Shown here in pieces: positions 1-7,649 of a DNA stretch of 64,000 nucleotides (positions are counted from its first letter, which is position 1; each line of letters begins with the position of its first letter). Source of the DNA: CAVSMC01 sp963728935. Lineage in GTDB: Bacteria; Pseudomonadota; Gammaproteobacteria; Burkholderiales; Casimicrobiaceae. The stretch is taken from the NCBI GenBank assembly GCA_963728935.1, contig CAVSMC010000002.1, positions 1 to 64,000 on the forward strand, written 5' to 3'. The translations under genes were made by a program, and so were the position numbers. Under the pieces are notes generated by a model, which searched no databases, was not told the origin of the DNA, and was given only the letters and a program-made list of their open reading frames with translations.

Positions 1-22
1 GCGTCACGCCGAGGCCGTCTTG
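1..22. repeat. IS66 left terminal inverted repeat (cut by window edge)
   Basis: The 22 bases match 3044-3065 in reverse complement without mismatch. The expected outer GTAA lies outside the window. Confidence 0.9.
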
Positions 23-26
23 ACGC

Positions 27-620
27 TCAGAGCTTGAACTCGTGCAGCGCCTCGTTGACACGCTCGCTATCGAACGCAGCGGGATCGAATTGGCCGCCGC
101 ACCATTCGAGCATCGCGCGGTGTTCTTTGTGCTTGGGGTTGCCGATCGCCTGCAGGAAGTCGGCATAGCCTGGTGGACCACCCACGTCCTCGGGCGGGCA
201 GGCGTTGGCGCCATCGATGCAGTGCGGCAAGCGCAACGCGGGATCGAACGGCAGTAGCTGCTCGACCGTTACGCGGTGCTCCCAACCATCACCGTAGTCG
301 TAGAGATAAACGAAAGCGTTGTGCGAACCGAGTGCACTCGCCAGCGTGAAACGGTTCTCGCGTTGCAGCGGCGGTCCCATGTCGAAGTCGGGATCGGGTT
401 CGCCGTAGTGATGGTGGCCGACGATGAATTCGTGCAGGTGGCCGCCGGCCCAGCCCATCGTCCACAACAAGGCGACGTGCAACTGGTGCAGCTTCATCGA
501 ACCCGGCACCAGCAGACGGCGCCAGACCAGCGGCATCACGTCGAGCAACTCGATCCGCAGCTGATAAACAGGGGCGACGATCTTGGCGCCGCGCGCCGCG
601 GTCTTGCGCGCCGTGGCCAT
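27..620 (-). CDS. Plasmid pRiA4b ORF-3 family protein (IS66 passenger)
   Basis: This 197-residue protein matches the pRiA4b ORF-3 family. Hallmarks are the early PLVWRRLLVPGS segment, the HLHEFIVG segment and YDYGDGWEHRV in the middle. Its biochemical role is unknown. The ATG lies one base after the tnpC stop, so it is probably translationally coupled, and it sits inside the element's inverted repeats. It is therefore cargo of the IS rather than a chromosomal gene. Confidence 0.88.
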   Translation of the reverse strand: MATARKTAARGAKIVAPVYQLRIELLDVMPLVWRRLLVPGSMKLHQLHVALLWTMGWAGGHLHEFIVGHHHYGEPDPDFDMGPPLQRENRFTLASALGSHNAFVYLYDYGDGWEHRVTVEQLLPFDPALRLPHCIDGANACPPEDVGGPPGYADFLQAIGNPKHKEHRAMLEWCGGQFDPAAFDSERVNEALHEFKL

Positions 621-621
621 C

Positions 622-2187
622 TCAAGCGCAGCGCTGCTGCGGCACGTCGAGCGTGACGCGCCAGGGCAGCAATTCGCCGATCCGCTGGATTGGATGCTCG
701 GCGATGCGCTCGAGGACGTGCCGGAGGTAAAGGTAGGGATCGCGCTCGTTCAGCAGAGCGCTGCCGAGCAGGCTGTACATGGCGGCGGCCCGCTCGCCAC
801 CGGCATCGGAACCAGCGAACAGGTAATTGCGCCGGCCAAGCACAACCGGCCGGATTGCGCGCTCTGCGGTGTTGTTGTCGATCTCGATGCGACCATCGGC
901 GCAGTAGCGGGTCAGCGCCGGCCAACGCACCAGCGAGTACTTGATCGCGCCGGCGAGCTCGGACTTCGCTGATACCGTCTGTAACGTGGCTGCGAGCCAG
1001 CCATGAAGCGCAGCGAGCAGCGGCACCGTGCGCTCCTGGCGCACGCGCGCACGCACACGCGGAAGCTCGCCACGGATGTCGCGTTCGACGTCGTACAGGG
1101 CACCGATGCGCTGCAGGGCGTCGACGGCCAGCGGCGACTTCTTCGCGACGTAGAGGTCGTAGAACTTGCGCCGGGCATGCGCCCAACAGGCGGCTTCCAC
1201 CACCTGCTCGTTCTCGTACAGCGGCGCGAACCCGCTATAGGCATCGGCCTGCAGGATGCCGCGATATGTGCGCAGGTGCGCTTGCGGATGCGCGCCAGCG
1301 CGATCGGGAGAGTAGCGATACCACACCGCGGGCGGATCACGGCTCGCCGCCGGGCGATCGTCACGCACATACGTCCACAGGCGTCCGGTCTTGGTCTTGC
1401 CGCGTCCTGGATCGAGTACCGGCACCGGCGTGTCGTCGGCGTGGATCTTGATGCCCGCGCGCACGTACGCGCCCAGCGCATCGACCAGCGGCGTCAACAA
1501 CTGCGTTGCTCCCGCCACCCACGCCGCCAGCGTGGCGCGGTCGAGCTCGACTCGGGAGCGCCGAAAGATCCCCGCCTGCCGGTACAGCGGGCAATGATCG
1601 GCATACTTGGCCACGATCACTTGCGCGAGCAGACCCGGTGCCACCATCGCACGGTCGAGCGGTCGCGCCGGTGCCGGTTGCTGGACCACCTGCGCGCAGC
1701 GCCGACAGGAAAGCTTCGGGCGCACATGCCGGATAACCTTGAAGTAGCCCGGCACCAGGTCGAGCATCTCGGACACATCCTCACCGAAGCGACGCATGCT
1801 GCCACCGCAAGCGGGACAGCTGCAGCTCGCCGGCGCGTGCACGATCGTCTCCCGCGGCAGATGCGCCGGGAACGCGCGTGGTGCGCGTCGCAATGGCACG
1901 ACACGTTGATTGGGCGTGCGCTGCACCGATTCCTCTGCTGCGATACCTGACTCGGCCATGGCGAACGGTAGCGCCGGCGTGCTCAAATCATCGAGCCCGA
2001 GCTGCAACTGGGGCAGGGTCGCGTCCAATCGTTCCGCGGAACGACCGAACTGCCATCGTTTCAAGCGCGCGATCTCCGCCGTCAGCTTGGCGATCAAATC
2101 GTCGCGCGCGAGCACCAGCTGCTGCAGCGTGGCAACGTCGTTCGGCAGCGGCGTGGGCGTGGGCAGCACGCGTTCACTATAGGACAC
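622..2187 (-). CDS. tnpC: IS66 transposase TnpC
   Basis: A 521-residue IS66 DDE transposase, full length for the family, with a GTG start. It has an N-terminal coiled segment (LIAKLTAEIARLKRWQFG), a zinc-finger-like CSCPACGGS with a later CRRCAQ, the catalytic-core start IHADDTPVPV, and a C-terminal NNTAERAIRPVVLGRRNYLF block typical of IS66. It is the catalytic subunit for transposition and appears intact. Confidence 0.95.
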   Translation of the reverse strand: MSYSERVLPTPTPLPNDVATLQQLVLARDDLIAKLTAEIARLKRWQFGRSAERLDATLPQLQLGLDDLSTPALPFAMAESGIAAEESVQRTPNQRVVPLRRAPRAFPAHLPRETIVHAPASCSCPACGGSMRRFGEDVSEMLDLVPGYFKVIRHVRPKLSCRRCAQVVQQPAPARPLDRAMVAPGLLAQVIVAKYADHCPLYRQAGIFRRSRVELDRATLAAWVAGATQLLTPLVDALGAYVRAGIKIHADDTPVPVLDPGRGKTKTGRLWTYVRDDRPAASRDPPAVWYRYSPDRAGAHPQAHLRTYRGILQADAYSGFAPLYENEQVVEAACWAHARRKFYDLYVAKKSPLAVDALQRIGALYDVERDIRGELPRVRARVRQERTVPLLAALHGWLAATLQTVSAKSELAGAIKYSLVRWPALTRYCADGRIEIDNNTAERAIRPVVLGRRNYLFAGSDAGGERAAAMYSLLGSALLNERDPYLYLRHVLERIAEHPIQRIGELLPWRVTLDVPQQRCA

Positions 2188-2223
2188 GGCAACGCATTCG
2201 GCGAGGACGTGCGCATCACGCGC

Positions 2224-2571
2224 TCATGCCGCACGTTGCGGCTGCCAGGTCTGCACCGGACGCCGCCAATCGATGCCTTCCAGCAGCATCGACAGCTGCG
2301 CCGGCGAGAGGTGGACGGTCCCGCTCGTCGCCTGCGGCCACACGAAGCGGCCGCGCTCGAGCCGCTTCGCATACAGGTTCATGCCATCGCCGCTCCACCA
2401 CAACAGCTTCAACAGATCACCGCGCTTGCCGCGGAACACGAACACATCGCCCGAGAACGCGCGCTCGCCGAGCACGGTCTCGACCAGCGCCGCGAGGCCG
2501 TCCATGCCTTTGCGCATGTCGGTCACCCCGGCCGCGATCCATACGCGCTGGCCGAGTGGTAGCCCGATCAC
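2224..2571 (-). CDS. tnpB: IS66 accessory protein TnpB
   Basis: A 115-residue protein of the IS66 Orf2 family. It has the family signature of an early TDMRKGMDGLAALV, then DVFVFRGKRGDLLKLLWW and GDGMNLYAKRLERGRFVWP. It starts with GTG at 2571 and overlaps the tnpA stop in a GTGA arrangement, implying coupled translation. It is needed for transposition of three-gene IS66 elements, but its precise activity is unclear. Confidence 0.95.
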   Translation of the reverse strand: MIGLPLGQRVWIAAGVTDMRKGMDGLAALVETVLGERAFSGDVFVFRGKRGDLLKLLWWSGDGMNLYAKRLERGRFVWPQATSGTVHLSPAQLSMLLEGIDWRRPVQTWQPQRAA

Positions 2572-2978
2572 GAGCGTCGTGCCAAGGCGTCGAGCACCAA
2601 GCGCAGCATCGTCGTGTCGGGTGCGCCGTGAATGCGCACCGTGGCACAGGCGAAGAGCACCTCAATTGCCGCCGGCACCGTTGCCGACACCATCGGCGTC
2701 GTTTCGACCGGAAGCAGCGTCAACAAGCCATCGGCGCCGGCTGCGACACTCGTCGCCGCGCACGTCGTCGGCAACTTGGGCGAACTCGCCTCGACGGCGC
2801 CAAACAGTCCCTGCCGGTATTGTCGCCGCCAGCGAAACAGAAGATTCGTGTTGACGCCGTGCTCGCGGGCAAGCTTCGCCACCGACATGTTTGGATCACA
2901 GGCCTGTGCCGCGAGCCGACGCTTCAACTCCAGCGGATGATTCGGACAGCCCTTGCGCGTCGGTCGTCGAGCCTTCAT
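2568..2978 (-). CDS. tnpA: IS66 TnpA, helix-turn-helix protein
   Basis: I place the start at ATG 2978 (MKARRPTRKGCPNHPLEL), giving 136 residues. An upstream TTG at 3032 would put the inverted repeat at 2984-3024 inside the gene. The HTH segment reads SVAKLAREHGVNTNLLFRWRR, as in the IS3/IS66 OrfA family. It is presumed to bind the element ends together with TnpB and TnpC. Confidence 0.88.
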   Translation of the reverse strand: MKARRPTRKGCPNHPLELKRRLAAQACDPNMSVAKLAREHGVNTNLLFRWRRQYRQGLFGAVEASSPKLPTTCAATSVAAGADGLLTLLPVETTPMVSATVPAAIEVLFACATVRIHGAPDTTMLRLVLDALARRS

Positions 2979-2983
2979 CGTAG

Positions 2984-3024
2984 CCAAAGTGGTCCCCGCC
3001 ACAATCTGGTGGGGACCACTTTGG
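2984..3024. promoter_or_regulatory. 14-bp perfect inverted repeat upstream of tnpA
   Basis: Arms 2984-2997 and 3011-3024 are perfect reverse complements (ccaaagtggtcccc) separated by 13 bases. They lie just upstream of the tnpA ATG. The repeat could be an operator or an mRNA hairpin limiting transposase expression; this role is inferred. Confidence 0.5.
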
Positions 3025-3043
3025 CCACTCAACGCAATGTCAG

Positions 3044-3069
3044 CAAGACGGCCTCGGCGTGACGCTTAC
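3044..3069. repeat. IS66 right terminal inverted repeat
   Basis: This is the reverse complement of bases 1-22 plus the terminal four bases that give the family-typical GTAA end. The flanking octamer at 3070-3077 is the presumed target duplication. Confidence 0.88.
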
Positions 3070-3106
3070 GAACAGCGAGCGATATGGCGAACAGAACGTG
3101 GCGCAT
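3070..3106 (-). pseudogene. 5' fragment of a cassette gene cut by IS66
   Basis: An ATG at 3106, 21 bases downstream of the attC core at 3127-3133 on the minus strand, opens MRHVLFAISLAV. This resembles the start of a signal peptide or membrane segment. After 3070 the frame runs into the IS66 end. The rest of the gene would lie left of the window beyond the IS. Only about 12 codons are visible, so the product cannot be named. Confidence 0.45.
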
Positions 3107-3126
3107 TGCGAGCGCAGATAAGCGTT

Positions 3127-3212
3127 GCCTAACGGATCGAGTCAACCGGCGCGCCGCCACCACGTCTCGCCAGAAAGAAGCCGCGGCCGGCGCATCCGTT
3201 TGAATGTCAGGC
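3127..3212 (-). other. attC recombination site 1
   Basis: Read on the minus strand it starts with gcctgac (3212-3206), one mismatch from RYYYAAC, and ends with a perfect GTTRRRY core, gttaggc (3133-3127). The arms between are imperfectly complementary and GC-rich. The stop codon of the glyoxalase gene lies inside the first core. Its inner sequence resembles attC 6 (ggtggcggcgcgccg shared). Confidence 0.75.
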
Positions 3213-3596
3213 CGCAAAGAGCGCACTGATCGTGACGTAATACCCGTCCGGATCCCGCAGTGAGAACTCCGTGGTTCCAGTGTTCGGGTTCACGTGGGGC
3301 TCCTCTTCGAGCCGCGCGACGAGAGCGCGTGCCCTTGGCAGCGCCATGTCGAAATCATCGACACGGAAAAACAAGAGGAGGCCATTGCCAGGCTGCGCGT
3401 GATCGGGGCTCATCAAGGAGGGATGCTCATGGGCACCCCACTCGTGAAGGCAGAGCAAGACTGTTCCATCCGAATCGAGGATTTGACCGAAGTCGTCATG
3501 GGCGGGAGCGGTCTCCGGCAGGCCAAGCAGCGATTGGTACCACTTGAAGCTGCCAGGTACATCGCCGACGCCAATGACCGTCCACGTGCGCCTCAT
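3207..3596 (-). CDS. VOC/glyoxalase-fold cassette protein
   Basis: A 129-residue single-domain VOC family protein. It has paired beta-alpha-beta-beta-beta features, including GVGDVPGSFKWYQSLLG near the start and FSLRDPDGYYVTI near the end. VOC proteins bind metal and act as lyases, dioxygenases or resistance proteins, so the substrate cannot be read from sequence. The ATG lies 15 bases after the preceding attC core (3611-3617), and the stop lies inside the following attC, the compact layout of an integron cassette. Confidence 0.85.
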   Translation of the reverse strand: MRRTWTVIGVGDVPGSFKWYQSLLGLPETAPAHDDFGQILDSDGTVLLCLHEWGAHEHPSLMSPDHAQPGNGLLLFFRVDDFDMALPRARALVARLEEEPHVNPNTGTTEFSLRDPDGYYVTISALFAA

Positions 3597-3610
3597 GGGG
3601 TCCCACCTGC

Positions 3611-3773
3611 GGCCAACAAGACGAAGTTAGGTAACCGGCCGTGCCGGCGGCGTCCTGCGGCGCGGCCGGACACTGTCCGGCTGAACGAATAGGAAGGACT
3701 TCCCCTACTCGGATCGGCAGCGAAGTGCCGCGCAGCACCGCCGGTAGCGGTCCGGTTGAACGAGTGATTGGGC
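3611..3773 (-). other. attC site 2, composite of two sites
   Basis: On the minus strand it opens with gcccaat (3773-3767) and the left arm of one attC. About 40 bases of other sequence follow, then an almost complete second attC ending in gttggcc (3617-3611). The second part closely matches attC 3 (shared cgttcarccggac, ccgccggc and cttgttgg blocks). At about 163 bp it is far longer than its neighbours. A deletion that fused two sites is the simplest reading. Confidence 0.6.
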
Positions 3774-3927
3774 GTCACCGCGTCATAGATCTTCTGGTTT
3801 AAGGCCGGTGTGCTTGGCGATGCGAGCAAGCATCTTTGGTCCGATTTCCTCGCCATCGTGAAAGGCGAAAACAAAATCAGGCCAACCGTCGCGGCTCAAG
3901 GTGCGATGCGAACCAGACTGGCGCTTA

Positions 3928-5030
3928 TTGAGCGTTACGTAACCGCATGACATCAAAACAGGTCGGCTTGCTGCCAGCACGCAGCGATGATGACGCTGCG
4001 GCGCTGTGCCGACTTGAGCTTGCCGCGAGTGGTGTGCCGCAGCTCGGCGAAGCTATCGGGACAGTAGTTGGCCAGTGCGTGGCGCTTGAGCCAGGTCCAC
4101 AGAAACTCGACCGGATTGAGGTCAGGCGCATAGCCGGGAAGGAAGTGCAGCTTGATGCGGCCTTGCGTCGAGGCGACGTAGTCGCGCACCAAGTGGCTGC
4201 GATGGGCCTGAAGGCTGTCCCACAGGATGAGCAGCGGCCGGCGCCAGTGGGCGAGCAGCGCCTTGAGGAACTCGACCACTTGTTCCTTGGCGATCGCGCC
4301 GTCGTGCAGGCGAAAGCACACCCCGTTGAAATGCATGCCGGCGATCAGCGACAACTGATGCCAATTGAAGTGAAACTGCACAACTGGCGTTTCGCCTCTG
4401 ATGCCCCAGGTCTTGATCCGAGTGGGCCGCTCCGAGACGCCGGATTCGTCGATGAAGACGATCAGTCGTCCCTCACGTCTGGCGTTTTTTTTAGAGCCGG
4501 CCAGGTGCGCCGACGCCACTCCTCGATGGCGACGGCATCGCGCTCCAAGGCACGCCGATCCGGCTTCTGGTTGGAGAACCCCAACTGCCCCAGCAAGCGC
4601 CAGACGTGGACCTCGCTGTATCGCACGCCGAACTCGCGCTCGATCCACAAGCGCACGCGCTTGAGCGTCCACAGCGGCGTCGTGAAGCCGTTCCTCTCGG
4701 GGCCCTCGAGCAACGCCACGTACAGTCGCGACAGCTCGGCCGCGCCTAACCGCGCTGGCCGCCCACCCTTGCTCATGTCGCGCAAGGCGTCGATCCCCTC
4801 GGCGTTGAGCACGTCGCGCCAGCGGTATACGGTTTGCCTTGGCGCCCCCACCGCGCGCGCCACTTCCGGTGGCGTCTTCCCCGCGAGCAGCAGGCGCCCG
4901 GCACGTATCCGCCGCTTGATTGCTGCGTCCAATTTGCTCTTTCCCGCCATGCGCACTCCTCGATGTCGAGCCGACATCGATATAACGCATGATAGGCGGA
5001 TCGGTTGTCACGCGGTTACGTAAGGCTCAA
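3928..5030 (-). mobile_element. IS630-family element inserted in hicA
   Basis: Terminal inverted repeats lie at 3924-3951 and 5007-5034, with 26 of 28 bases matching. IS630 elements duplicate a TA target; TA copies are at 3926-3927 and 5031-5032. The target was the palindrome gcttaagc, so the apparent repeat extends two bases beyond each TA. The element contains one frameshifted transposase gene. Confidence 0.88.
3953..4950 (-). CDS. IS630 transposase made by -1 frameshift
   Basis: The first frame (4950-4462, start ATG preceded by AGGAG) encodes the HTH part (TPPEVARAVGAPRQTVYRW) and ends shortly after a run of eight A at about 4485-4492. A shift of -1 on this run joins it to the second frame, which holds the DDE core: IVFIDESG, LILWDSLQAH and DLNPVEFLW, ending at 3953. 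Programmed frameshifting on A-runs is known for IS630 relatives, so the gene is probably functional rather than broken. Confidence 0.82.
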
Positions 5031-5096
5031 TAAGCCGCCAACCCAGACCAAGCAATGCCGAATAGACGCGGCGCGCTTTCCTCGAGGGCCATTGAG

Positions 5097-5300
5097 TCAC
5101 GTCGCGACGGTGATGGAAATTGAGTGCGGCCCGCTCTCGCCATGTTCCAATCGCTCAGCAAGAACGCGCAAGGCAAGAATCTCAGCTCGCGCCATTGCCT
5201 CATCGCGGCTCGACCCGTATGCCAGTACACCGGGCAACTGAGGCACTTCGGCAAGCCAGCGGCCATCGTCTTCGCGTTCAGACTCAATGTCGAATCTCAC
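5097..5300 (-). CDS. hicB: HicB family antitoxin
   Basis: A 67-residue partial RNase H-fold antitoxin with the typical core RWLAEVPQLPGVLAYG followed by SRDEAMARAEILALRVLAERLE. I start it at GTG 5300 (MRFDIESER) because GGAG lies about 12 bases upstream on the minus strand. It precedes hicA and overlaps it by GTGA. HicB neutralises HicA. With hicA disrupted, the antitoxin gene is orphaned. Confidence 0.82.
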   Translation of the reverse strand: MRFDIESEREDDGRWLAEVPQLPGVLAYGSSRDEAMARAEILALRVLAERLEHGESGPHSISITVAT

Positions 5301-5353
5301 GATGTGCTCTCTCCGGAGGCAATGAGCGATTGTACGCCGCGCCGATGAGTGAC

Positions 5354-5434
5354 GCCCAACAAGACAAGTTAACCGGCGCTGCCGGCGGCGCCGCAGGACG
5401 CCGCCGGACAGCGTCCGGTTGAACATGGTTAGGC
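5354..5434 (-). other. attC recombination site 3
   Basis: This is the best preserved site. On the minus strand the cores are gcctaac (5434-5428) and gttgggc (5360-5354), both exact matches to RYYYAAC and GTTRRRY. The 81-bp site folds into a long imperfect hairpin (ccggac, gccggcggc arms). The stop of the preceding gene lies inside the first core, and hicB starts 54 bases after the second. Confidence 0.82.
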
Positions 5435-5944
5435 GTCACTGCGGTAGAGTGTTTTTGACCAGAAGTCGACGACGTACGCCAGTGTACCGAGAAACTCACC
5501 GCGCGTTCCATCTCGACGTCGGAATATAACCATGACACCAGGCTCGCTCTCGAACCGGTAGTCGGCCTCTACGCTTTGTAACGGGCGGCTCGCTCCCTCG
5601 AACTGAACAGACTCAAGAGTGCCACCCGACGATACTGTCCACTGCGGAGGCCGGCCAGCCTTCCTCTCCTCGTAAAGGCGTTTGTACGCGTTCGCGATGC
5701 TCCTAATGTCTCGGAACGAGCCATTTGTCACTGAGATGACGTGGCGCACAAACGCCGCATTGTTGGCGTAGCTTGCGACCAGTCTAGGATTGTGGCGGGC
5801 ATTGAATGCAAAGTAATGATCAGCGAGGTGCGAGGCCGAGACTGCTGCGTTGAAGGCACGCCTGGGGCAGCCTGGGTTCGCGATGCAATCCTCCTGATTC
5901 CCGAGCACGAAGGCTGTGTAGTATTCGTCGGGCGTCATGCCCAT
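5429..5944 (-). CDS. Uncharacterised cassette protein, 171 residues
   Basis: I do not recognise the family. The protein is soluble. The N-terminal half is helical, with Cys-containing CIANPGCPRRAFNAAV and DHYFAFNARHNP. The C-terminal half looks beta-rich (FESEPGVMVIFRRRDGTRGEFLG). The C-terminal half resembles domains that follow small alpha-helical modules in other cassette proteins, but this is only an impression. The TAA stop is part of the attC core, which ties the gene to the cassette array. Confidence 0.65.
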   Translation of the reverse strand: MGMTPDEYYTAFVLGNQEDCIANPGCPRRAFNAAVSASHLADHYFAFNARHNPRLVASYANNAAFVRHVISVTNGSFRDIRSIANAYKRLYEERKAGRPPQWTVSSGGTLESVQFEGASRPLQSVEADYRFESEPGVMVIFRRRDGTRGEFLGTLAYVVDFWSKTLYRSDA

Positions 5945-6016
5945 TGTGATTTGCTGCTATGGAGGAGGCCACGTTGCATTGTGACGCCTAAGGCGGCACC
6001 GCACGTGACGTTTGGA

Positions 6017-6598
6017 TTACGGTCGCTTCGATGGGGGCACGCGCCACGGCTCGGGATGAGTGATGCTCCAAATAATTGTCGACATGATGAGCGCGGCGAT
6101 AGTCGAGCCTGTGACAAGAATGGCGACTAACTCCGGAGCACGCACTACCGCATCATAGAAGATGACCGTCATGATGATCGACATCGGCAGCCCGGTCGCC
6201 AAGACGCAGAAAAGAACGTAATTGCGCTTGACGTTCAGCCAGCGAGCAAACCTGAAGAACGGACGATCACGAACCTCGGATTCCGCCTCTGCCGGTGTCG
6301 CTGATCGCGGGCGTCGGAATGACCAAAAGACTGGGCCCCATAGAATTGGCGCGGCTCCGACCCCGCCAAAGAACCACGACCAGCCGGAGGCGTGTGGGGC
6401 AGAGAGGACGTAATACGCCCCATACAGCGTTGCTGCCAAGAGCCATGGACCAGAGTGGAGGAATATGGGCGCTACAAGACTCCCCGGATTCGCCGCTTCG
6501 CGGCCCTCACTCGCGACGTCGTTTGAGCAAACTAGCGATCGCGACCAGCCAATAGCCAATGCGCGTGACGATGAGAGTTCCGAGGAAGAACCCAACAA
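6017..6598 (-). CDS. Membrane protein, cassette-borne, possibly frameshifted
   Basis: The 193-codon frame has four likely membrane segments: LVAPIFLHSGPWLLAATLYGA, WFFGGVGAAPILWGPVFW, YVLFCVLATGLPMSIIMTV and LVAILVTGSTIAALIMSTII. Its first 35 residues are Ser/Arg-rich and overlap a better-looking hydrophobic frame (6507-6626). The true gene may therefore begin at 6626 and contain a frameshift near 6510. No family recognised. Confidence 0.5.
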   Translation of the reverse strand: MLGSSSELSSSRALAIGWSRSLVCSNDVASEGREAANPGSLVAPIFLHSGPWLLAATLYGAYYVLSAPHASGWSWFFGGVGAAPILWGPVFWSFRRPRSATPAEAESEVRDRPFFRFARWLNVKRNYVLFCVLATGLPMSIIMTVIFYDAVVRAPELVAILVTGSTIAALIMSTIIWSITHPEPWRVPPSKRP

Positions 6599-6626
6599 TG
6601 GGTGCGACGATTTGGATCGCGTCCAT
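6507..6626 (-). CDS. Short single-span membrane ORF at cassette start
   Basis: The ATG at 6626 follows the attC core gttaggc (6636-6630) by three bases, a typical cassette start. The 39 residues form one strongly hydrophobic helix (IVAPIVGFFLGTLIVTRIGYW) with a basic tail. It is either a tiny protein or the N-terminus of the downstream membrane protein separated by a frameshift. Confidence 0.4.
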   Translation of the reverse strand: MDAIQIVAPIVGFFLGTLIVTRIGYWLVAIASLLKRRRE

Positions 6627-6629
6627 GCC

Positions 6630-6648
6630 GCCTAACGGAACCAAGTTA
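6630..6648 (-). other. attC site 4, downstream fragment
   Basis: The perfect core gttaggc (minus strand, 6636-6630) and about 12 further bases resembling other attC arms remain. The site is interrupted at a TA (6647-6648) by IS630 sequence. Its other core lies at 7656-7650. Confidence 0.6.
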
Positions 6649-7627
6649 CTAATCAGTCGGTAATAGAGGCTACAGATGGCGCGCGGGAGAATGAACGCAC
6701 GAGTGCGGGCCGATGCCCGAGGGATTGCAGCTCCTGATCGAGACGCTGCTGCAAGGATTCGCCGCGCGCCAACGGATTCTTCGCGGTGCCAGTGCGTTTG
6801 AGATGATTCCAAACCAACTCGTCGGGATTGAGTTCGGGCGCGTAACCGGGCAAGTAGAACAGCTTGAGCTTTCCGCCGCTGGTCGCGGCGTACTTGGTGG
6901 CCGCCACCGATTTATGCGCGGGCAAGCTGTCCAGCACCATATAGACCGGCTTTTTGCGGTAGCGCATGAGCTTGCGCAGCAGTGCCATGAACAGATCGGT
7001 GCGCATCGCACCGTAGTAGGTGGCGAACCAAAAGGCGCCCTTGGCGGTCACTGCCGAGGCAGCCGATACGCTCTGCCGCTTGCCCGGTGTTGCCACCACC
7101 GGGGTTTGGCCCTTCACGCCCCAAGTGGTGCCTTGCACGACGTCGGCGCGAAAGCCCGACTCGTCCCAAAAGTAGATCTCGGCGCCGCTCCGTTTGGCCG
7201 CCTTGGCGATGGCGGGATAGGTATCGCGTTGCCAGCGCTCAATAGCTTCGGGGTCGCGCTGGTAGGCACGGGTGAGCGGCTTCTGCGGCGTCAGTCCGAG
7301 TTTGGCGAGCAACGCCCCTACGGCGGTAATTCCCAACTCAACGCCGAAACGGCGCTTGATCAGCAGCGCCACGACCTTGCGCGTCCACAGACCGAAATCG
7401 AGTTGGTGCTGACGCGGGTCTTTGCCGTTGATCCAGCGAAACACCTGTCGTTCCTGCGCCGGCGTCAACGTCCGCGGTCGGCCGGTGGCCGGGCGCGAGG
7501 CCAGCGCACGCAACCCCTTGCCACGACCGTGCGCCGCGCGCAGCCATTTGTAGATTGTGGTCCGGCAGAACCCGTACGAAGCGATCACCGTGCTCGGATC
7601 TTCTCCTTCGCGCACACGCTCTACATA
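6649..7627 (-). mobile_element. IS630-family remnant, 5' end lost
   Basis: A second, unrelated IS630-type element. It starts next to a TA within attC 4, but no matching inverted repeat exists at its other end. There it abuts the right end of an IS1111-type element at about 7628. The transposase lacks its extreme N-terminus. Confidence 0.7.
6653..7627 (-). pseudogene. IS630 transposase, N-terminally truncated
   Basis: The frame reads VERVREGEDPSTVIASYG at its start, whereas related transposases have about 20 more residues before this HTH. The DDE residues are present: IYFWDESGFR, MVLDSLPAHKS and ELNPDELVWNHLKR. An ATG-like start within the frame at 7615 would give 320 residues. Because the upstream end and inverted repeat are gone, I call it truncated; autonomous transposition is unlikely. 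Confidence 0.72.
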
Positions 7628-7649
7628 CGGGGGAGTCCATATACGAAGG
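7628..7649. mobile_element. Right-end relic of an IS1111-type element
   Basis: The bases cgggggagtccatatacga are identical to the right end of the complete IS1111-type element at 9619-9637. Both lie directly before an attC core gttaggc. Nothing else of this second copy remains. Confidence 0.75.

Larger units (their letters stand above)
1..3069 (-). mobile_element. IS66-family insertion sequence with passenger gene
   Basis: The element carries tnpA, tnpB and tnpC in the usual IS66 order plus a fourth gene, all on the minus strand. Bases 1-22 are the exact reverse complement of 3044-3065. The right end continues to 3069, giving an outer end of GTAAGCGTCACGCC, and IS66 ends classically begin GTAA. 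The left end should therefore start four bases before the window. An 8-bp target duplication is expected; the right copy would be gaacagcg at 3070-3077, while the left copy is out of view. It is inserted in a minus-strand cassette reading frame that begins at 3106. Confidence 0.9.
3783..5100 (-). pseudogene. hicA: hicA toxin gene split by an IS630 insertion
   Basis: HicA is a small mRNA-cleaving toxin of the double-stranded RNA-binding fold. The 3' part (3783-3927) encodes SGSHRTLSRDGW and a C-terminal AKHTGLKPEDL. The 5' part (5100-5031) starts with GTG overlapping the hicB stop as GTGA. Joining both parts across one copy of the TA target gives a continuous frame through GLGWRLKRQSGSHR, including the catalytic-type histidine in GSH. 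The insertion therefore inactivates an otherwise intact toxin. Confidence 0.8.

Noticed and set aside
5945..6016. A full attC between the 171-residue gene and the membrane gene.
   Set aside because: Only a degenerate gcctaag (5986-5992) is present, without a credible partner core or hairpin arms, so no site is annotated.
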